A stretch of 64,000 nt of DNA from Prunus persica (GCF_000346465.2 NC_034009.1:44438649-44502648); one strand, 5' to 3'; shown: positions 10,871-23,167, counted from the first letter of the stretch. Notes: generated from the sequence alone by a model not told the origin. Translations and numbers: made by a program.

Positions 10871-13297
10871 TGTAACACCCCGACTCCAAATTAAATATTT
10901 ATTTTAATCGGTTTAATTAAAATTACGAATTTACCCTTGGGGTAGGGGGTAAATTGGTCACTTTCTTCTTCGGAAGGATTTTGGGACCGTGGATGGTATT
11001 TCTGGGTAGATGGTACTGAGACGAATTCGTAGACATGCGGTAGGCTTGAATCGGAGTTGTAACGGAAAAGTTACGAGCAAAATAGTATCAGTGGCAAAAA
11101 GGTAAATATTTCAAAAAGGGATAGAGTAAAAATCAGATTTTCACCTCAGCTCTCTCTCTCCTCGCGCGCGCTCGACACTCTCTCTCTCTCCCCGACGTCA
11201 ACTCTCTCTCTCCTCGGTTCTCTCAACTCCGGCCACGGCAAGACATGAGACCGGTCTCGATCGACTCTCCTCGTCGTCCCGATCAAGACCTGCCCGTTTT
11301 CCCCGTCGGAAACTACGGAATCCGGCCGAGAGCTCGACGGTTTTAAACCGGAGCTTTTCTGCCGTCACGCCGCCTCCTCCGCCGCCCAAACCCGGTGAGT
11401 GAGGTATGGTTTCTCATCCATTTTTCGAGTTCTAGCTGATGGTTGTATAGGTTTGGATTGATTTGTTGGGTAGGAATTGATTTTGAAAACCTAGGTTTTG
11501 GCCGAATTTCAAAATGAAATTCCGGCCAGTTGCTGCCCGAATTGGGCCTTCCCGTAATTGAATGAAGTGATCCTGACCTCGAGTAGGAGCTAGGGTAGGA
11601 AGGGTGAGCTCGGGTGTGGAGTTTTTTCGTCGCCGGAATTACTTTACACACCCACGCACTGCCGGCGAGTGTGGCGGCGCGTGGGCGAGGCTGGTGAAGC
11701 GGTAAATTAACCCGATGAGATCCTTAGGTTGTCACGAGCGAATAGGAATTCGCGGATCTCAATTCGGATGTCGTTTGACTATCGAACGGATTTTCGCATA
11801 TTGTGCGTTATCCAAGTTCAATAGGTTTCGACCATTAGATCTTTTTCGAATTAACATATGTTGTTCTAGGTATTCCTAGGACCGTATGGGACTTCACGAA
11901 TTCTGAATCGGAGTCCCGGATGTTCCGATTTAATAATGCAAAGTTTGCGGGTTAGTGATAACCGTAAAATCGTGAACGATTCCTAAACCTGTAATCGGAC
12001 CTTAGGATACCTTCTGCAACGTGCACGTATGGGAAATTTGGGGATTTAGGCATTTAATTTGTGATTTCTGCTTGGACGTAATTTTATATTAATTAACGGT
12101 TCGTATCTCGAAATAGGTGTTTCGACTGCACGTACGCAGTAAGCAGGACCCTCACGTGGTCAGGCAGCGAGGGAATACTTGTGAGTGGACTTTGTTTTCA
12201 ATCATATGCATGGTTTTGATTGATGAAAGATGCTGCATAATGTTTTAATGGCTTATGGATTATATATATGCGCGCGCGCGGCGTTGGATGTTCCGGCGGG
12301 TGAGACACTTTCCATATGCGGCGTTGGATGTTCCGGCGTATGGAAAGACTTTGTATAATGTTCAGGGTCATCACCATGGCGTTGGATGTTCCAGTGTGTG
12401 ATGATCCAGTCTGCGCGCGTAGGACATAGTTTGGGAGCTACACATGGCGTTGGATGTTCCGGTGTGGGAGCTTTGGAGTTTCGTCCCCCGGTTGGACCGC
12501 TCATCCCTAGACGCAGGATAGCACCTGGAAATCCTGCGGACTAGTCAAACGATCCCCCAGTTGGATTATTTTTCCCGGTACCTAGGTGGTGTGATGAGTA
12601 TATCGTATAGCTATTTATAGTTATATTTATATGTATAGGTATATTTATATGTACATGTATAGTTGAGTGTGTAAGGAATTAGTAGTTTGACAGGAGTTGT
12701 AAGATTGAGAGAATGGGATTCTCTTTGAAAGAGATAACTGGTGTTTTTAGAAGAGTTTTAATGAATCATGTTTTGAGTAATTAACTATTGAATTGTGAAC
12801 CTGCATGACTTGAGCATTATTTTTACATGGTGGGGTTACTATATTGTTTTTAACTGCAAATCTGATTTTTGTCCACTCACATATTTTCTGTTTTGCGCCC
12901 CCAGCCAGTAGTCGCTCCAGGAAGCGTGCGAGTGGTGTACGAAGCTCAAACTGTACATCCTTCTAGTTAGGAACTGTGTAAATTCTTCTACTCAACTGTT
13001 CTTGTAATCTAAATTCAGTAGATGCTCTGTATTGCCCATGATAGATTTTACTTGTGAGGCTGGAGGCCACTTTAGTGACCTGTAGATTGGTGAAAGCATG
13101 CTGCTGGTTGGAATTATTATTGGGTGTATGTTGCAGGTTGAGTAATTTTTTTGGGATTGCTTAAATTACAGGGGAGACTGCCAAAATTTTGGTAGAAAGT
13201 CTCGATTTCTTAGTAGGTGGGCCCGACATCGGGATGATGTCGGAATAAAGACGGGGTCCGCTTCGGTCTTCGGTAAATTCCAGGGCGGGTCCTGTCA
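10871..13297. mobile_element. Solo LTR of an LTR retrotransposon, 2.4 kb
   Basis: The sequence starts TGTAACACCCCGACTCC and ends GGGTCCTGTCA (TG...CA). Perfect 5-bp direct flanks TTTTA lie at 10866-10870 and 13298-13302. There is no gag-pol and no second copy, so this is a solo LTR left by LTR-LTR recombination. The length suggests a Ty3/gypsy lineage (inference). Inside are a CT-rich, leader-like GC-richer stretch (11150-11400) and a stem-loop array (12275-12540). Confidence 0.8.
12275..12540 (+). repeat. Stem-loop array with a conserved loop
   Basis: The word GGCGTTGGATGTTCC occurs four times (about 12280, 12320, 12378 and 12446). In three copies the flanks pair with each other but differ between copies. 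Copy 2: 12308-12319 with 12336-12347, 12 bp with one G-T. Copy 3: 12365-12374 with 12398-12407, about 10 bp. Copy 4: 12436-12444 with 12463-12472, 8 bp with a small internal loop. A further hairpin CGCAGGAT/ATCCTGCG lies at 12512-12538. The first copy shows no clear stem. Confidence 0.75.
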
Positions 13298-13991
13298 TTT
13301 TATCTCAAAACTATAACCAAACTAATTAGAATATAACGGTTTGGTTTGTTTCAATTTTGACGAAAGTCATGAAGAAAATCAAACCAAAGCAAATCAATTT
13401 AAGACGGTTTGTTCGGCCAGTTTGGGCCTAAGCACAATTCTCTTTCCTTTGCATTTTTTCAACATTGTTAGAGCAATTACAACCAACAAATTCACAACTT
13501 GCTCCATACTTAAATAATTTTCTAATTTGAAACTATCATAAAGCTCAACATGCTATAAAACTTCAAATTTCAATAACTAATATAGCTCAATTCAAATATC
13601 CATATATAGTTATTACCTAATTAGAGTATTACACATGTAAAATATAATATAAATAAATAAATATACTCATAAATGGTTCGGTTTGATTTAGGTCGGTTTA
13701 CAAAAACCTAAAATCAAACCATATACGGTCTGATCCGATTTTTAAATTGTTTGACTTTTTCTTGATCAAAACCAAACCAAACTAGTTATTACGATTTAGA
13801 TAGGCCAGTTTCATTAGTTTGACTGAATTGATGCCCATCCTGACTTATATATTTTTAAGTTTTCGAAGTGAAATTGTTTTGACTAAAAGATAGTTGAAGC
13901 TAACACACCAAAAAAAGAAGAAGGAAAAAAAAAAAGAAAAAAAAAAGGGGACAGTTGAAGAAGCCTTGCAATTGGAATAGACTTCGATTGC

Positions 13992-14718
13992 ATGTGCCAA
14001 AATGATCTCCACCACTTCTGGTGTGGCTACTCCGCCTCCTTTTGTGTGGCTCCTTTCCTTTACTTTCTATTTTTCTTTTTGAAAGCCCTTCCTCTCTTGT
14101 ATTCTCTAATGCTAGCCCATAAATCTTCTCCTTCTTTCTCTGAACTTCCTCCCCCTTTGTTCTACAGCCCTCACATCTCCCTCATCTCTCTTTCCTTTCA
14201 TCCCTCCACCACTCCGTCGAGCCGTATCTCTTCTCCAACCAAAGCTCAAATCCAAAAGTCCTATATTCCTAAGATTTACTTGGTTTGCCACTGGATTGCT
14301 GCAGTTATTTTACTCCATCAACCCATTCTCAGATCTAATAATTGGATATGCACTTGTGGGCTCTGTAAATCTATGGTCAATCTTGACCACAACTCGATAG
14401 ATCACTTGAGTATGATGCATGAGGGCTTGCTACCCCAAATCCACACTCTACAGATCTCCTCTCTTGGTTCCCATAGCCCTTGATTTTCTTGTGGTGGCGG
14501 CATGGATGTTGGTGGCGACAGCAACTTGTTTTATTTAGGGTTAGATTTTAAGGTTTTTGCATTTTGTGGGCTTTTGTTGTTTTGGGCTGCTATTTTGTCA
14601 CTTTAGGTTGGGTTTTTATTTTGTTCAGTTTGAGCCTAGGCAGTAGTCTTTTGTTTTGAGATGGGCACGCTCCCTTGGGAGGTATCAATACTATGATTTC
14701 TAACCTGATTACTTGTTA
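13992..14718 (+). other. Uncertain transposon-derived stretch
   Basis: A 163-codon open frame (13992-14483) is rich in Leu, Ser, Phe and Pro and shows no domain I know. The following T/G-rich text continues after the MITE at 14719-15125 into a typical LINE 3' end. I read the open frame as chance or LINE leader. Confidence 0.3.
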
Positions 14719-15125
14719 GAGCATTTTCAACAGTTTGTACTTTGCCATGGCAACGGGGAGGCTTGGACAGCCACTATTCGCTTGAATAGTGGCTGCCCCT
14801 GCAAAAGGTTGTCGTGTTTTCACCAATTTTCATAGCAACAACTATTCACATGAGATATGATGAGAGAAATTTGTATAGAGTTTGGTGTGGAAAGTGAAAA
14901 CTATGACTAAGTATTTATTTTTAAAAAAAATCTGAAATTTTTTGTAGATTTTTTTTTTAAAAAAAATTGTTGTTAACGTCAACAAACCCATGCTTGAACT
15001 TGAGCTCATCTTGCCTGAGGGTTGGCTTGGTTTCATGGGCCCCAATAGCTACCCTGGCCAGCCCTTGCTGCTGAAAACGGTTTTTGGGCCTAAACAACCC
15101 CCAGCCCTTGTTGTTGGAAGTGCTC
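14719..15125. mobile_element. Harbinger/Tourist-type MITE, 407 bp
   Basis: Left end GAGCATTTTCAACA; reverse complement of the right end GAGCACTTCCAACA. It is flanked by TTA at 14716-14718 and 15126-15128, the 3-bp TWA target duplication of PIF/Harbinger elements. No coding capacity. Confidence 0.75.
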
Positions 15126-15128
15126 TTA

Positions 15129-15275
15129 GGTGTTTGTGTTTAGTTGGCTTTGTTTTTGGGTTGTTGGTAGCCTTGTGGTGTCTTTGTTTGCTGTGTCTGG
15201 CTGTTAGTAGTCGTGTTTCACCTTCTGATATACTCTCTTTTGTTTAATGGAAAGTACATTTGACCAAAAAATAAA
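15129..15275 (+). mobile_element. LINE 3' end
   Basis: T/G-rich 3' untranslated text ending TTTAATGGAAAGTACATTTG and then an A-rich tail, the layout of plant L1-type LINE 3' ends. The upstream part lies before the MITE. Confidence 0.45.
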
Positions 15276-16560
15276 TCCCTAATCCACAAGGCAAAATGTG
15301 CTATTATTATCGAATTGGGTTACACAAATTCAATGGGTTACATAATTATGCATGTGTTGGGTTACACGGATTGTTGTTTCTTCTACTAAAGTAAATCGGT
15401 ATAATGAAAGCAGATCTTGGCCAACGGAATCCCAAGAAGGTAAGAACTCCAACTTGTCGGATGCGATATACAAGTGGGACTTGCATTCTATGAGCAAGCT
15501 GTGGGAAAAACCGATGTAACCCAAATTGTTAATTGCTACAACACCCGTGTGCTTTTCCAATTCAATAACAAAATTTGTTTTTTCTCATTTTCTTTTAGGG
15601 ATAGAATACTCTTTGTTATTCTTATTCACCTACTATTGAATGCAGCGGCAGTGATGTGCGGCTGGGTTGGGGAGCCACATTGGCCGGCGACACGACGAAA
15701 GGAGGACTTATGATGGTAAAACATGGGTGTTGTGCACTAGTAGGGTCGGCCCTGACTTTTGGTTGACTTGGGATCAGAAATTAAAATGAGGCCTTTTTAT
15801 GTTTCATCATATTGAATATAGTAAACTAAAAAAGAAAAATAAGGTTTAGGGAGAAGGTTATAATGCCCTTTTTATTGACCAAGGTTATAATGCCTTTTTT
15901 CTTTTTTGGTCAATAAAGCTTCATTAAGCAACAGCAAACGGCAAAGAAAACAAGAACAAGAGAGCCAAAAACCAAAGAAAAACAGAAAAAAAAAAAAACA
16001 GAGCAACAAGGAATAAGTTTCAAGCAAATTATAAGAATTTGTTGTAGCATCTGGTTTTTGCAAAAAGATTTTATAAATAATATCTTCACAAAGAGAATAT
16101 CTAGTATGAAATTGCAGGAACATAAAACAAAAATAAATAAATTAAAGGATATGAATAAGAAATCTGATTGTGTTTTGAGAACTTATAGAAACCAAGAATG
16201 AAAAATAATAAATGGTGGGTTTGAGGAACAGAGAAGAGGGAGTAAATAAAAATAAAAATATGTTTGTTGGTTGCTCTGTAGAAGATTTGTTTGTTTTTGG
16301 AAGAGTTTAGATTGTAATGTTGTACTATTGAAATCGCTATGTGGAAATGGAAGTGTGTAAACATATTTGAGAGATTGATCTGGTAACCTTGCAAATCCTG
16401 ATAGTTCTAATTGAGCAAGTTAATGAGTTTGACTTAATTGTTGTTTTAGTGAATTTGGAATATGACAAATAGTTTGTAGTCGTAATGGAAATATAATTGA
16501 GTTGTTTTCCAGTACTAACTACAATGAGTAATGACATCAATATCACATAAAGGGCCTAAG
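15276..16560. other. Intergenic with minus-strand retroposon tail
   Basis: AT-rich. At 15890-16020, read on the minus strand, a T/G-rich text ends in TTAATGAAGCTTTATTGACC followed by A residues, again like a LINE 3' end. A 14-bp word AAGGTTATAATGCC is repeated at 15855 and 15882. No gene seen. Confidence 0.4.
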
Positions 16561-16597
16561 TCAAGCATCCAAAGGAAGAATCACAGTCATCCTTCTG

Positions 16598-16763
16598 CCA
16601 CGTGTCATGACAGGGATCCATAACCACTGGCTTAACAGAATTGGTGCTAAAACGAAACAGACAGATAAACAAAATAAAAGAGGCAAAAACAATTTCAAGC
16701 CCAAATCAATGAGCGGACCCCACGTGGTCCGTGGCTCTGCGGTGCAGGAGGAAGTCCACGTGA
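16598..16763 (+). promoter_or_regulatory. Three CACGTG G-box motifs upstream of DUF1005 gene
   Basis: CCACGTGTC (16598-16606, ABRE-like), the palindrome CCACGTGG (16720-16727) and CCACGTGA (16756-16763) lie within 166 bp. They are 560-730 bp upstream of the ATG at 17327. Such motifs bind bZIP and bHLH factors. A TATA-like CTATATA follows at about 17018, just before a GA tract. Confidence 0.5.
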
Positions 16764-17265
16764 GGGAAGAAGAGGAGGCGGGAAAGAAGAAAGCACGCAG
16801 ATTTGAGAAGTGTGTGCGCCGGCGGTTTTGCATAGAGAGCCGGAGATTCCTTCTGTAGCCGGAAGGGAGCGGGGCCGAATTCGTCATTTCACAAAGCGTG
16901 AAAGAAGTTTGAAAATTAAAAGAGGCAGTGCTGTAGAGAGAGTGGACCTGGGCCAGTGTAGGTGGGTTGGGTTAGGGAGTTGGTCAGACTCAGGAGGAGG
17001 AGAGGTGTGGGGCCCACTATATACACAGAGAGAGAAAGAGAGAGAGAGAGAAAACTTCCCATTCATCCACAATCCTCAAAATGGCGTCAACTTCGATCTG
17101 AGCTGGCAGTCATGCCAGCCTGTATCCAGCTGTCTTCCAACCCCCCTCCCCCAAAAAAAAATCACAATTAAAAATTCATCTCGCTCTCTCTCTCCTCTAG
17201 CCCTTTACACTTTCCAATTTAGAAACTCAATAAACAAACACACAGAGCACAAAACCAGAGCATCA

Positions 17266-17280
17266 ATGGCATTGCCCTAG
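17266..17280 (+). promoter_or_regulatory. Minimal upstream ORF (4 codons)
   Basis: ATG GCA TTG CCC TAG in the likely 5' leader, 46 bases before the main ATG. It could reduce or tune initiation at the DUF1005 start, if the leader reaches this far upstream. Confidence 0.45.
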
Positions 17281-17326
17281 ACTGAGGGAGAGGAGCTTCT
17301 GCTTTGCATTTACTTTGCTTTCTGCA

Positions 17327-19215
17327 ATGGATCCCTGCCCATTCGTGCGGGTCACAGTGGGCAATCTCGCTCTCAAGATCCCAGTCGCTTCCAAGCCCGC
17401 CCGCTCCGTCGTCCACCCTTCGTCAGCACCATGCTTCTGCAAGATCAAGCTCAACAACCTCCCCCCTCAAAACGCTGTCGTTCCCTGTCTCCCGCCTGAG
17501 GCCCAAACCCTCGACAGCGCCGCTCAGGCAAACGGCGTCGCCGCTACTTTCCACCTTAGCAAGTCGGATCTGGACCGGGTCGGGTCCAAGTCCATATTCG
17601 CCCCCAAGCTCTGCCTCAAAATCTCGATATACACGGGTCGCAGAGGCAGCACCTGCGGCGTCAATTCCGGAAGGCTGTTGGGTCGGGTTTCCGTGCCGCT
17701 GGATCTGGCGGGAACCGAGTGCAAGCCCAGTGTGTTCCACAACGGGTGGGTCTCCGTCGGGAAAGGCGTCCTCAAAGGCGTGTTCTCGGCCCAGACCCAG
17801 TTCCATTTGAATGTTAAGGCCGAACCCGACCCGAGATTCGTTTTCCAGTTCGACGGAGAACCCGAATGTAGCCCACAAGTGTTTCAAATCCAAGGCAACA
17901 TTCGGCAGCCCGTCTTCACCTGCAAATTCAGCTTCAGAAGCACCGGCGACCGAGGCACTCAAAGATCCAGGTATTATTCATTTTCCTCTTTTTTTTCCCC
18001 AAATTTTCTTCGTCTGTGTTAGGGTTTCGGTATAATTATTATTATTTTATTTTTGCAAAGAAAAAAAGTAGATTCTGTGTTTGATTCGAGATTGTGAATG
18101 CGAATGTTTTGTGTAAAAGTTTGATACTATAATTAAATTAGAGTAGTGAAGCTCACAATTTTGTTCGCTTTACGACGACGTTTTGCAATTGAATCCTTCA
18201 AGCGGACTCTGATCCCATTAAAGCTCTTTACGTAGATTCTAAGCCCATTTTTTATTAACCAGGTCCCTGTTTCATTTCCGGAGCTTTTACAAAGTTGGTT
18301 TACTGTCGATTAATTTTTATTCTCATTTTGCCCCTTTCATCTTCTTAAATTTACTTTTTCTTTTTTTTAAAATAAATGTTTTATTATATTAGATTCTCTG
18401 TGTTTGATGCGTTGTTTACCAGTTGCATTCTAAATTGAATCCTTCCCATTAAAGCTTTCTACGCAGGTTCTGAATTGATTTTTTGTTTATTCCCATTTTG
18501 CCTCTCTGTTCACAGGTCTTTACATTTGGACCACGGCAACTCTCGAAGCTGGTTAGGCTCGTTTGGGAGCGAGAGAGAGCGACCGGGGAAGGAGCGAAAG
18601 GGCTGGTCCATAACGGTCCACGACCTCTCCGGCTCGCCCGTAGCCGCAGCCTCGATGGTCACACCCTTCGTGGCTTCACCCGGTTCGGACCGGGTCAGCC
18701 GGTCCAACCCGGGATCCTGGCTCATCCTCCGACCTGGCGACAACACGTGGAAACCGTGGGGCCGCCTCGAGGCCTGGCGCGAAAGAGGCGGCTCCGACGG
18801 CCTCGGGTACCGCTTCGAACTCATTCCCGACACCAGCGGTGCCGGCATTGTGTTGGCCGAGTCCACTCTCAGCTTAAACAAGGGCGGGAAATTCGTACTG
18901 GATCTGGGTTCGGGTTCCGGTACCCGACCCGTCCCAAACTCTCCTGGTTGCAGCCCGCGGGGCAGCGGGGATTTCGGGTACGGGTTGTGGCCCTATTGCT
19001 TGTACAGAGGTTTTGTGATGTCGGCGAAGGTTGAGGGTGAGGGCAGGTGCAGCAAGCCTGCGGTGGAGGTGAGCGTGCAGCACGTGAACTGTACGGAGGA
19101 CGCCGCGGCTTACGTGGCGTTGGCCGCTGCCGTTGATCTGAGCATGGACGCCTGCAGGCTTTTCTCTCAACGGCTGAGGAAGGAGCTATGTCAGGACTCG
19201 GAGCTGCTCCGATGA
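17327..19215 (+). CDS. DUF1005 family protein
   Basis: Two exons, 17327-17970 and 18516-19215, joined AG|G in phase, give 447 residues. This is within the usual 400-460 of the plant DUF1005 family. The N-terminus MDPCPFVRVTVGNLALKIP is the family signature and fixes the start; the longer open frame begins only with TTG. Other family-like parts are CFCKIKLNNLP near residue 42, WSITVHDLSGSPVAAASMVT after the intron, and PYCLYRGFVMSAKVEGEG followed by the cysteine-rich SKPAVEVSVQHVNCTEDAA near the end. I see no signal peptide or membrane helix. The fold is reminiscent of C2-like beta sandwiches, but that is inference, and the biochemical role is unknown. Exons are GC-rich (third-position C/G) unlike the surroundings. 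The 5' leader has a GA tract (17029-17052), a four-codon uORF and upstream G-boxes. The 3' UTR has a long GA tract. Confidence 0.95.
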
Positions 19216-19330
19216 CCCGGATAGGGCTACGTCGTCGTTTTAATGGGATTTGGTCCTTTCTTGTTTTTGGTTATTCTGAGTTTGGTTTGCTGGAGAAGAA
19301 AAAAATATTTTTAATTACTACTAACAAACA

Positions 19331-19335
19331 GAGAG

Positions 19336-19371
<36 letters not shown>
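19331..19371. repeat. (GA)n microsatellite in DUF1005 3' UTR
   Basis: About 20 GA units with one interruption, roughly 120 bases after the stop codon. Confidence 0.9.
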
Positions 19372-19374
<3 letters not shown>

Positions 19375-19717
19375 GTGTAGTGTGTACAGTGAGAGGAAGG
19401 AGAGAGAGACATTAGGCAGGGCACGCTTTGTTTTTGGTCGTGTGACTTGTGTTTAATTTTCCCTTTTAGTTTTTGAAATGAAGGGCTTGCTTTAGTTGGA
19501 ATATTTGTAGTCGCTGACTTGAAGAATATTTGATGTCACTTTAATTTGGATGAATTAAATAGAGGAAGTGTGGATTTAGCTGTAATCCAATTGATGGCAG
19601 CTAAGCACGTTAATTAATTTTTAATTAGTTCCATCTGTGTGTGTGTGTAAATTGTAGTTTAGCATAAAGTAGTAGTTGAATGATTAATGTGGGGAAGGGA
19701 AGGGCGTGCAGGTTACG

Positions 19718-19957
19718 TGCTGATTTGATTTCTGTTTATTTTTTTTAGGTACACGAATTAATTAATATTTTGTGTAATGGCTTTTAAGGAAAGAAAATTA
19801 ATTTGAAATTAATATGGAGGATAGCTGGAATGCGCTTTTGATGAAGGTGGGGCGTGGGGGTGCTTGGGTTCCGGCTGACTTCTAGAATTGATATATGGGT
19901 AAAAGAGTGAGGGGGACCATGGATGATCAGATGAATTTCTGTTATGCAATTTGGTTT
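19718..19957 (+). repeat. Segment duplication, copy A1
   Basis: Matches 23679-23855 in the same orientation: GTGCTGATTTGATT to TTATGCAATTTGGTTT. The second copy lacks about 60 bases after GGGGGTGCTT. Confidence 0.85.
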
Positions 19958-22900
19958 GGGAGGGGGGACCATTGAATCCAACTTTTCTTTGTTCATAAAA
20001 ATAATGAAAGGGTCTTGATTTAATATTTTACATATTAGTTGTTTTATGTTTGAATTTCTATGACACCTTGGTCGTCTCCTTCAAAAAAAATTGATGCTTG
20101 TTTTATACATTTAAAAAACTTGTACATATTAAATCCTTGGGGTTAGCCTAAGTAGGCGAGAAAGGGTGGCGTATAGGTTAATTCTGATAGGTTCAAAGTT
20201 GGATTTCCTCCCATCTAACCGAAAAAGAAAACTAACGCATATTAGACCTGAATGGATCACAATAAGGTTGCAAATGTCTCATATTTTTTTATTTGAAAGA
20301 ATCACAATGAGGTTCGTTGAATAGGAAACGTTTATCAAGACCCCCTATTCCCATCTAAAACCCAATCTTCTTTTGGTATATCATTTGCAAACACGATTTT
20401 CTTTTAATCAATGTGGGAGGGGTATTTCAAAATGGGATCTCTCTCAATATTGGGGAACAAAAATATCATTAAATTAAAAGCTAGTTGACCGTCTCAATTT
20501 AATTTAGAATCATATATTACTTTGATCTTTTTTTAAACCCTTTTAGTTCATTAAACATTCACACTTTATCAATAATTTTACTCACAATTAAACTTGTTAA
20601 ATGTGTCAGGTTGTAAACCAGTTCATTTCGAGGTGATGGGCAACTCGATTTTAAACATATTTTGGCTGCTTGACTCGAATTTTACTCAAACTTTTTTTAT
20701 TGTAGTATGTCGTTTTAATTATGTTCATTCGAAGATAACTAATGTGGTGATAATGATCAATGAGTGATGAGCAAAAATGCGCTCAATTATGAAAAGTGTA
20801 AAATCAGTTTGTTTAAAGGATATGTGAAGATGGGTTATTATTGTTACCTAGGAAGCACATACTGTAATTTTTTTTATATATATTTAAAATGTCTGAAATT
20901 GAATTTATAGTTGAAAGAAATGGAACTTAAAGTTGAGAAAGGTGTGATGTGAGTGAGATGATGAGATTGTTGTTGAGATGGGGGCTTATAGCAAATAGTC
21001 CCCAAGTCGTCTTCCGGACAATAACAGTTTTGCGTCGGGACTCAGAGAAATCAGAAGTCACGTTCACCACATTTTTTCGTGAAGAGGGACTATAACACTA
21101 GGGCTATGACTAGGGGGGACCACAGAGAGAGAGAGAGAGAGGGTAAGTAGTTTGTATATCATCAAGATAACATTGTTTTACTATTTTCAACTAATTATGT
21201 TCTACCATGTAGAAAAATTATCACTCGTATCGGAACTTAATTGATTGAGAATAACAAAATAGAGTTATTTCTATGGTATATAATTTTTTCCCTCTATATG
21301 ACGGAAATGTCAATGTGACAGTATTATAAACTAATTATGACCCAATAAGAAAGTTAAAACTCATAATAAAATATGATTAATTTGAAATACCGTCATAATG
21401 TCAATTGAGTTTTTCTCTTGTTAATGAGTTACTCTAGCCTCCACAAGTCACTTTCTAAAACAGAAACAGAAGCAGAACAAAAAATGTTACCAAAGGAAAA
21501 ATCGACCAACCGCTTTTTATTAACAGCTTCTCACCCCACTTCTGCTTATTTATTCTATTTATTCTTTGTTGCTTTACTTGTCAACGGATATAAGATTTCA
21601 TCCCAAGTTTTTGTTTTGCATAGTAGATTCATGCCATTTTTGTTCGGTGCTTGGACCACATGGGTAGATCCAATCCAATCCAAGCAAGGGTTCTAAGTGG
21701 CCACATCATGGAGGATGATGGATATGACACTTTCATACCAAAGTGAAAATAAAATTTTGCAAGCTCAAACAATCAAGATTCTAATTCAACAACAGCCAAA
21801 ATTACCCTACCTTATCCAAATTAGCAATACTTCAATCAAAATTGCATACTTGAAGAAGGAGGTTTAAGTATTCTTTTTTCCAAAGGAAAGCCAAATTTAG
21901 CTAGTTTCTTTAAAAAATTACAAAAATATAATATTGACATTAACTAGCACCATAATCGACTATTAATTATTTACGTTTTGCCATAGAGAATGACCACCAC
22001 GTACATATCAATAATACTAGAGACACCAACTTATTGTACAAATGTAATTTTTTGTGTGTAATTTGTTGTCAATAAATAAAGTTCATAGCGAGCTTAGAAT
22101 AACGACAAATGAAACGTTACATCACGTAACAACAGTTTATGTCCCAAAGTTAGTGTAATAAGTTGATGTCTCTCGGAATACAAGACTTCTATACCAAGTT
22201 TGTGAACATAAACTTTCCCAAGAATGTGGATTTATTTATAAGATCCAGCGGAGGCTGCACTATTTTCTGGTGTGATAAAGAAAACAGTCAGCACCCGTGT
22301 TAACAAGAATGGTTTCATGGACTTTTCTCACGGACCTGGAGACTGGCTGCTCTTTCACCGGCTCCATGTGTGGGATTGTGTTTATCTAAATAGAAGGTTC
22401 ATGTTCTTTTGTACTGTTTGTCCTTTATTTATTTATAGATTTTTATTTTAAATTTTTTTTGCTTTTTGTTTATTGGTAAAAGAAAGAAACTGAGAATGGA
22501 ACCCAAATAAAAAAGTGACGTGTCCACAAAAAGTATCATAGAATTAGAACTGACATGTTTACCAAAGCTATCACCTTAACTTTGGCTTCTAGAACGTTGC
22601 AAATTTATTATGAGTGTCCATTAAAACTGGTTGGGCATGATTCAAATAAGTTACCACACTAGCTATCATTCTAGCTGAGTAGGTCGTGCTAGGTTGCAAT
22701 ATTTCATTTTTCAAATATTCTCTCGAATTGCATGAAAATTTATGATTATCGATTATTGTATTCTTTAGAACGGATGTCTACTAAACTGCGAGCACAAAAG
22801 TATGGTCAAAATTGTCTTTAGATATTACAATTTTGGCAAGCCTTGATCGTTAAAGTTTGTTAGTATGTCCAACATTCTTGTTGTTTTGCTGTCACAATAA

Positions 22901-23167
22901 CCGTGAGAATTATTGTTATTATTAAAATTCATATTTTTCATTGTTCCGCAAATTAAACACACTATCCTTGTCTATTTATTTTGTTGTTACTGTTTGATTA
23001 CTAAATGCTTTCTTATTTGAGTGAATATTTGCAAGGATGATCATTCAATGAACACCAAAAAATGATATGTTCAAATCATGGAAAACATTATGAAGTCTGA
23101 TCAAATGATTGGTTAGCATTTCAACACTAAAAAACCAATAAGCCACTATGTTGTTGGCTTGTTTTAG
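19958..23167. other. Gene-free, repeat-bearing stretch
   Basis: AT-rich intergenic DNA. It contains copy A2 of a duplication (21300-21529) and a short GA tract at about 21125-21144. No gene, tRNA or domain recognised. Confidence 0.5.
21300..21529 (+). repeat. Segment duplication, copy A2
   Basis: Matches 24152-24388, same orientation, with shared blocks such as GAGTTACTCTAGCCTC and GAAGCAGAACAAAAAATGTT. Confidence 0.85.

Larger units (their letters stand above)
10837..13843. mobile_element. Degenerate hAT-like element split by an LTR
   Basis: The left end TAGGGGCGGCACAGTCC (10837) and the reverse complement of the right end, TCAGGATGGGCATC (13843), fit hAT-type termini. Removing the LTR at 10871-13297 and one target copy leaves an element of about 575 bp. 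Its body is full of GGTTTGGTT / AACCAAACC words typical of these non-autonomous families. I could not see a clean 8-bp target duplication. Confidence 0.5.

Noticed and set aside
13992..14483. 163-codon open frame
   Set aside because: Low-complexity composition, no domain, followed by LINE-like 3' text; no splice or promoter evidence.
16810..17280. 156-codon frame upstream of the DUF1005 gene
   Set aside because: Runs through the promoter and GA tract; only its last four codons (a uORF) are of interest.
17423..17962. Long minus-strand frame under DUF1005 exon 1
   Set aside because: GC-rich coding exons give antisense open frames; the plus strand matches the known family.
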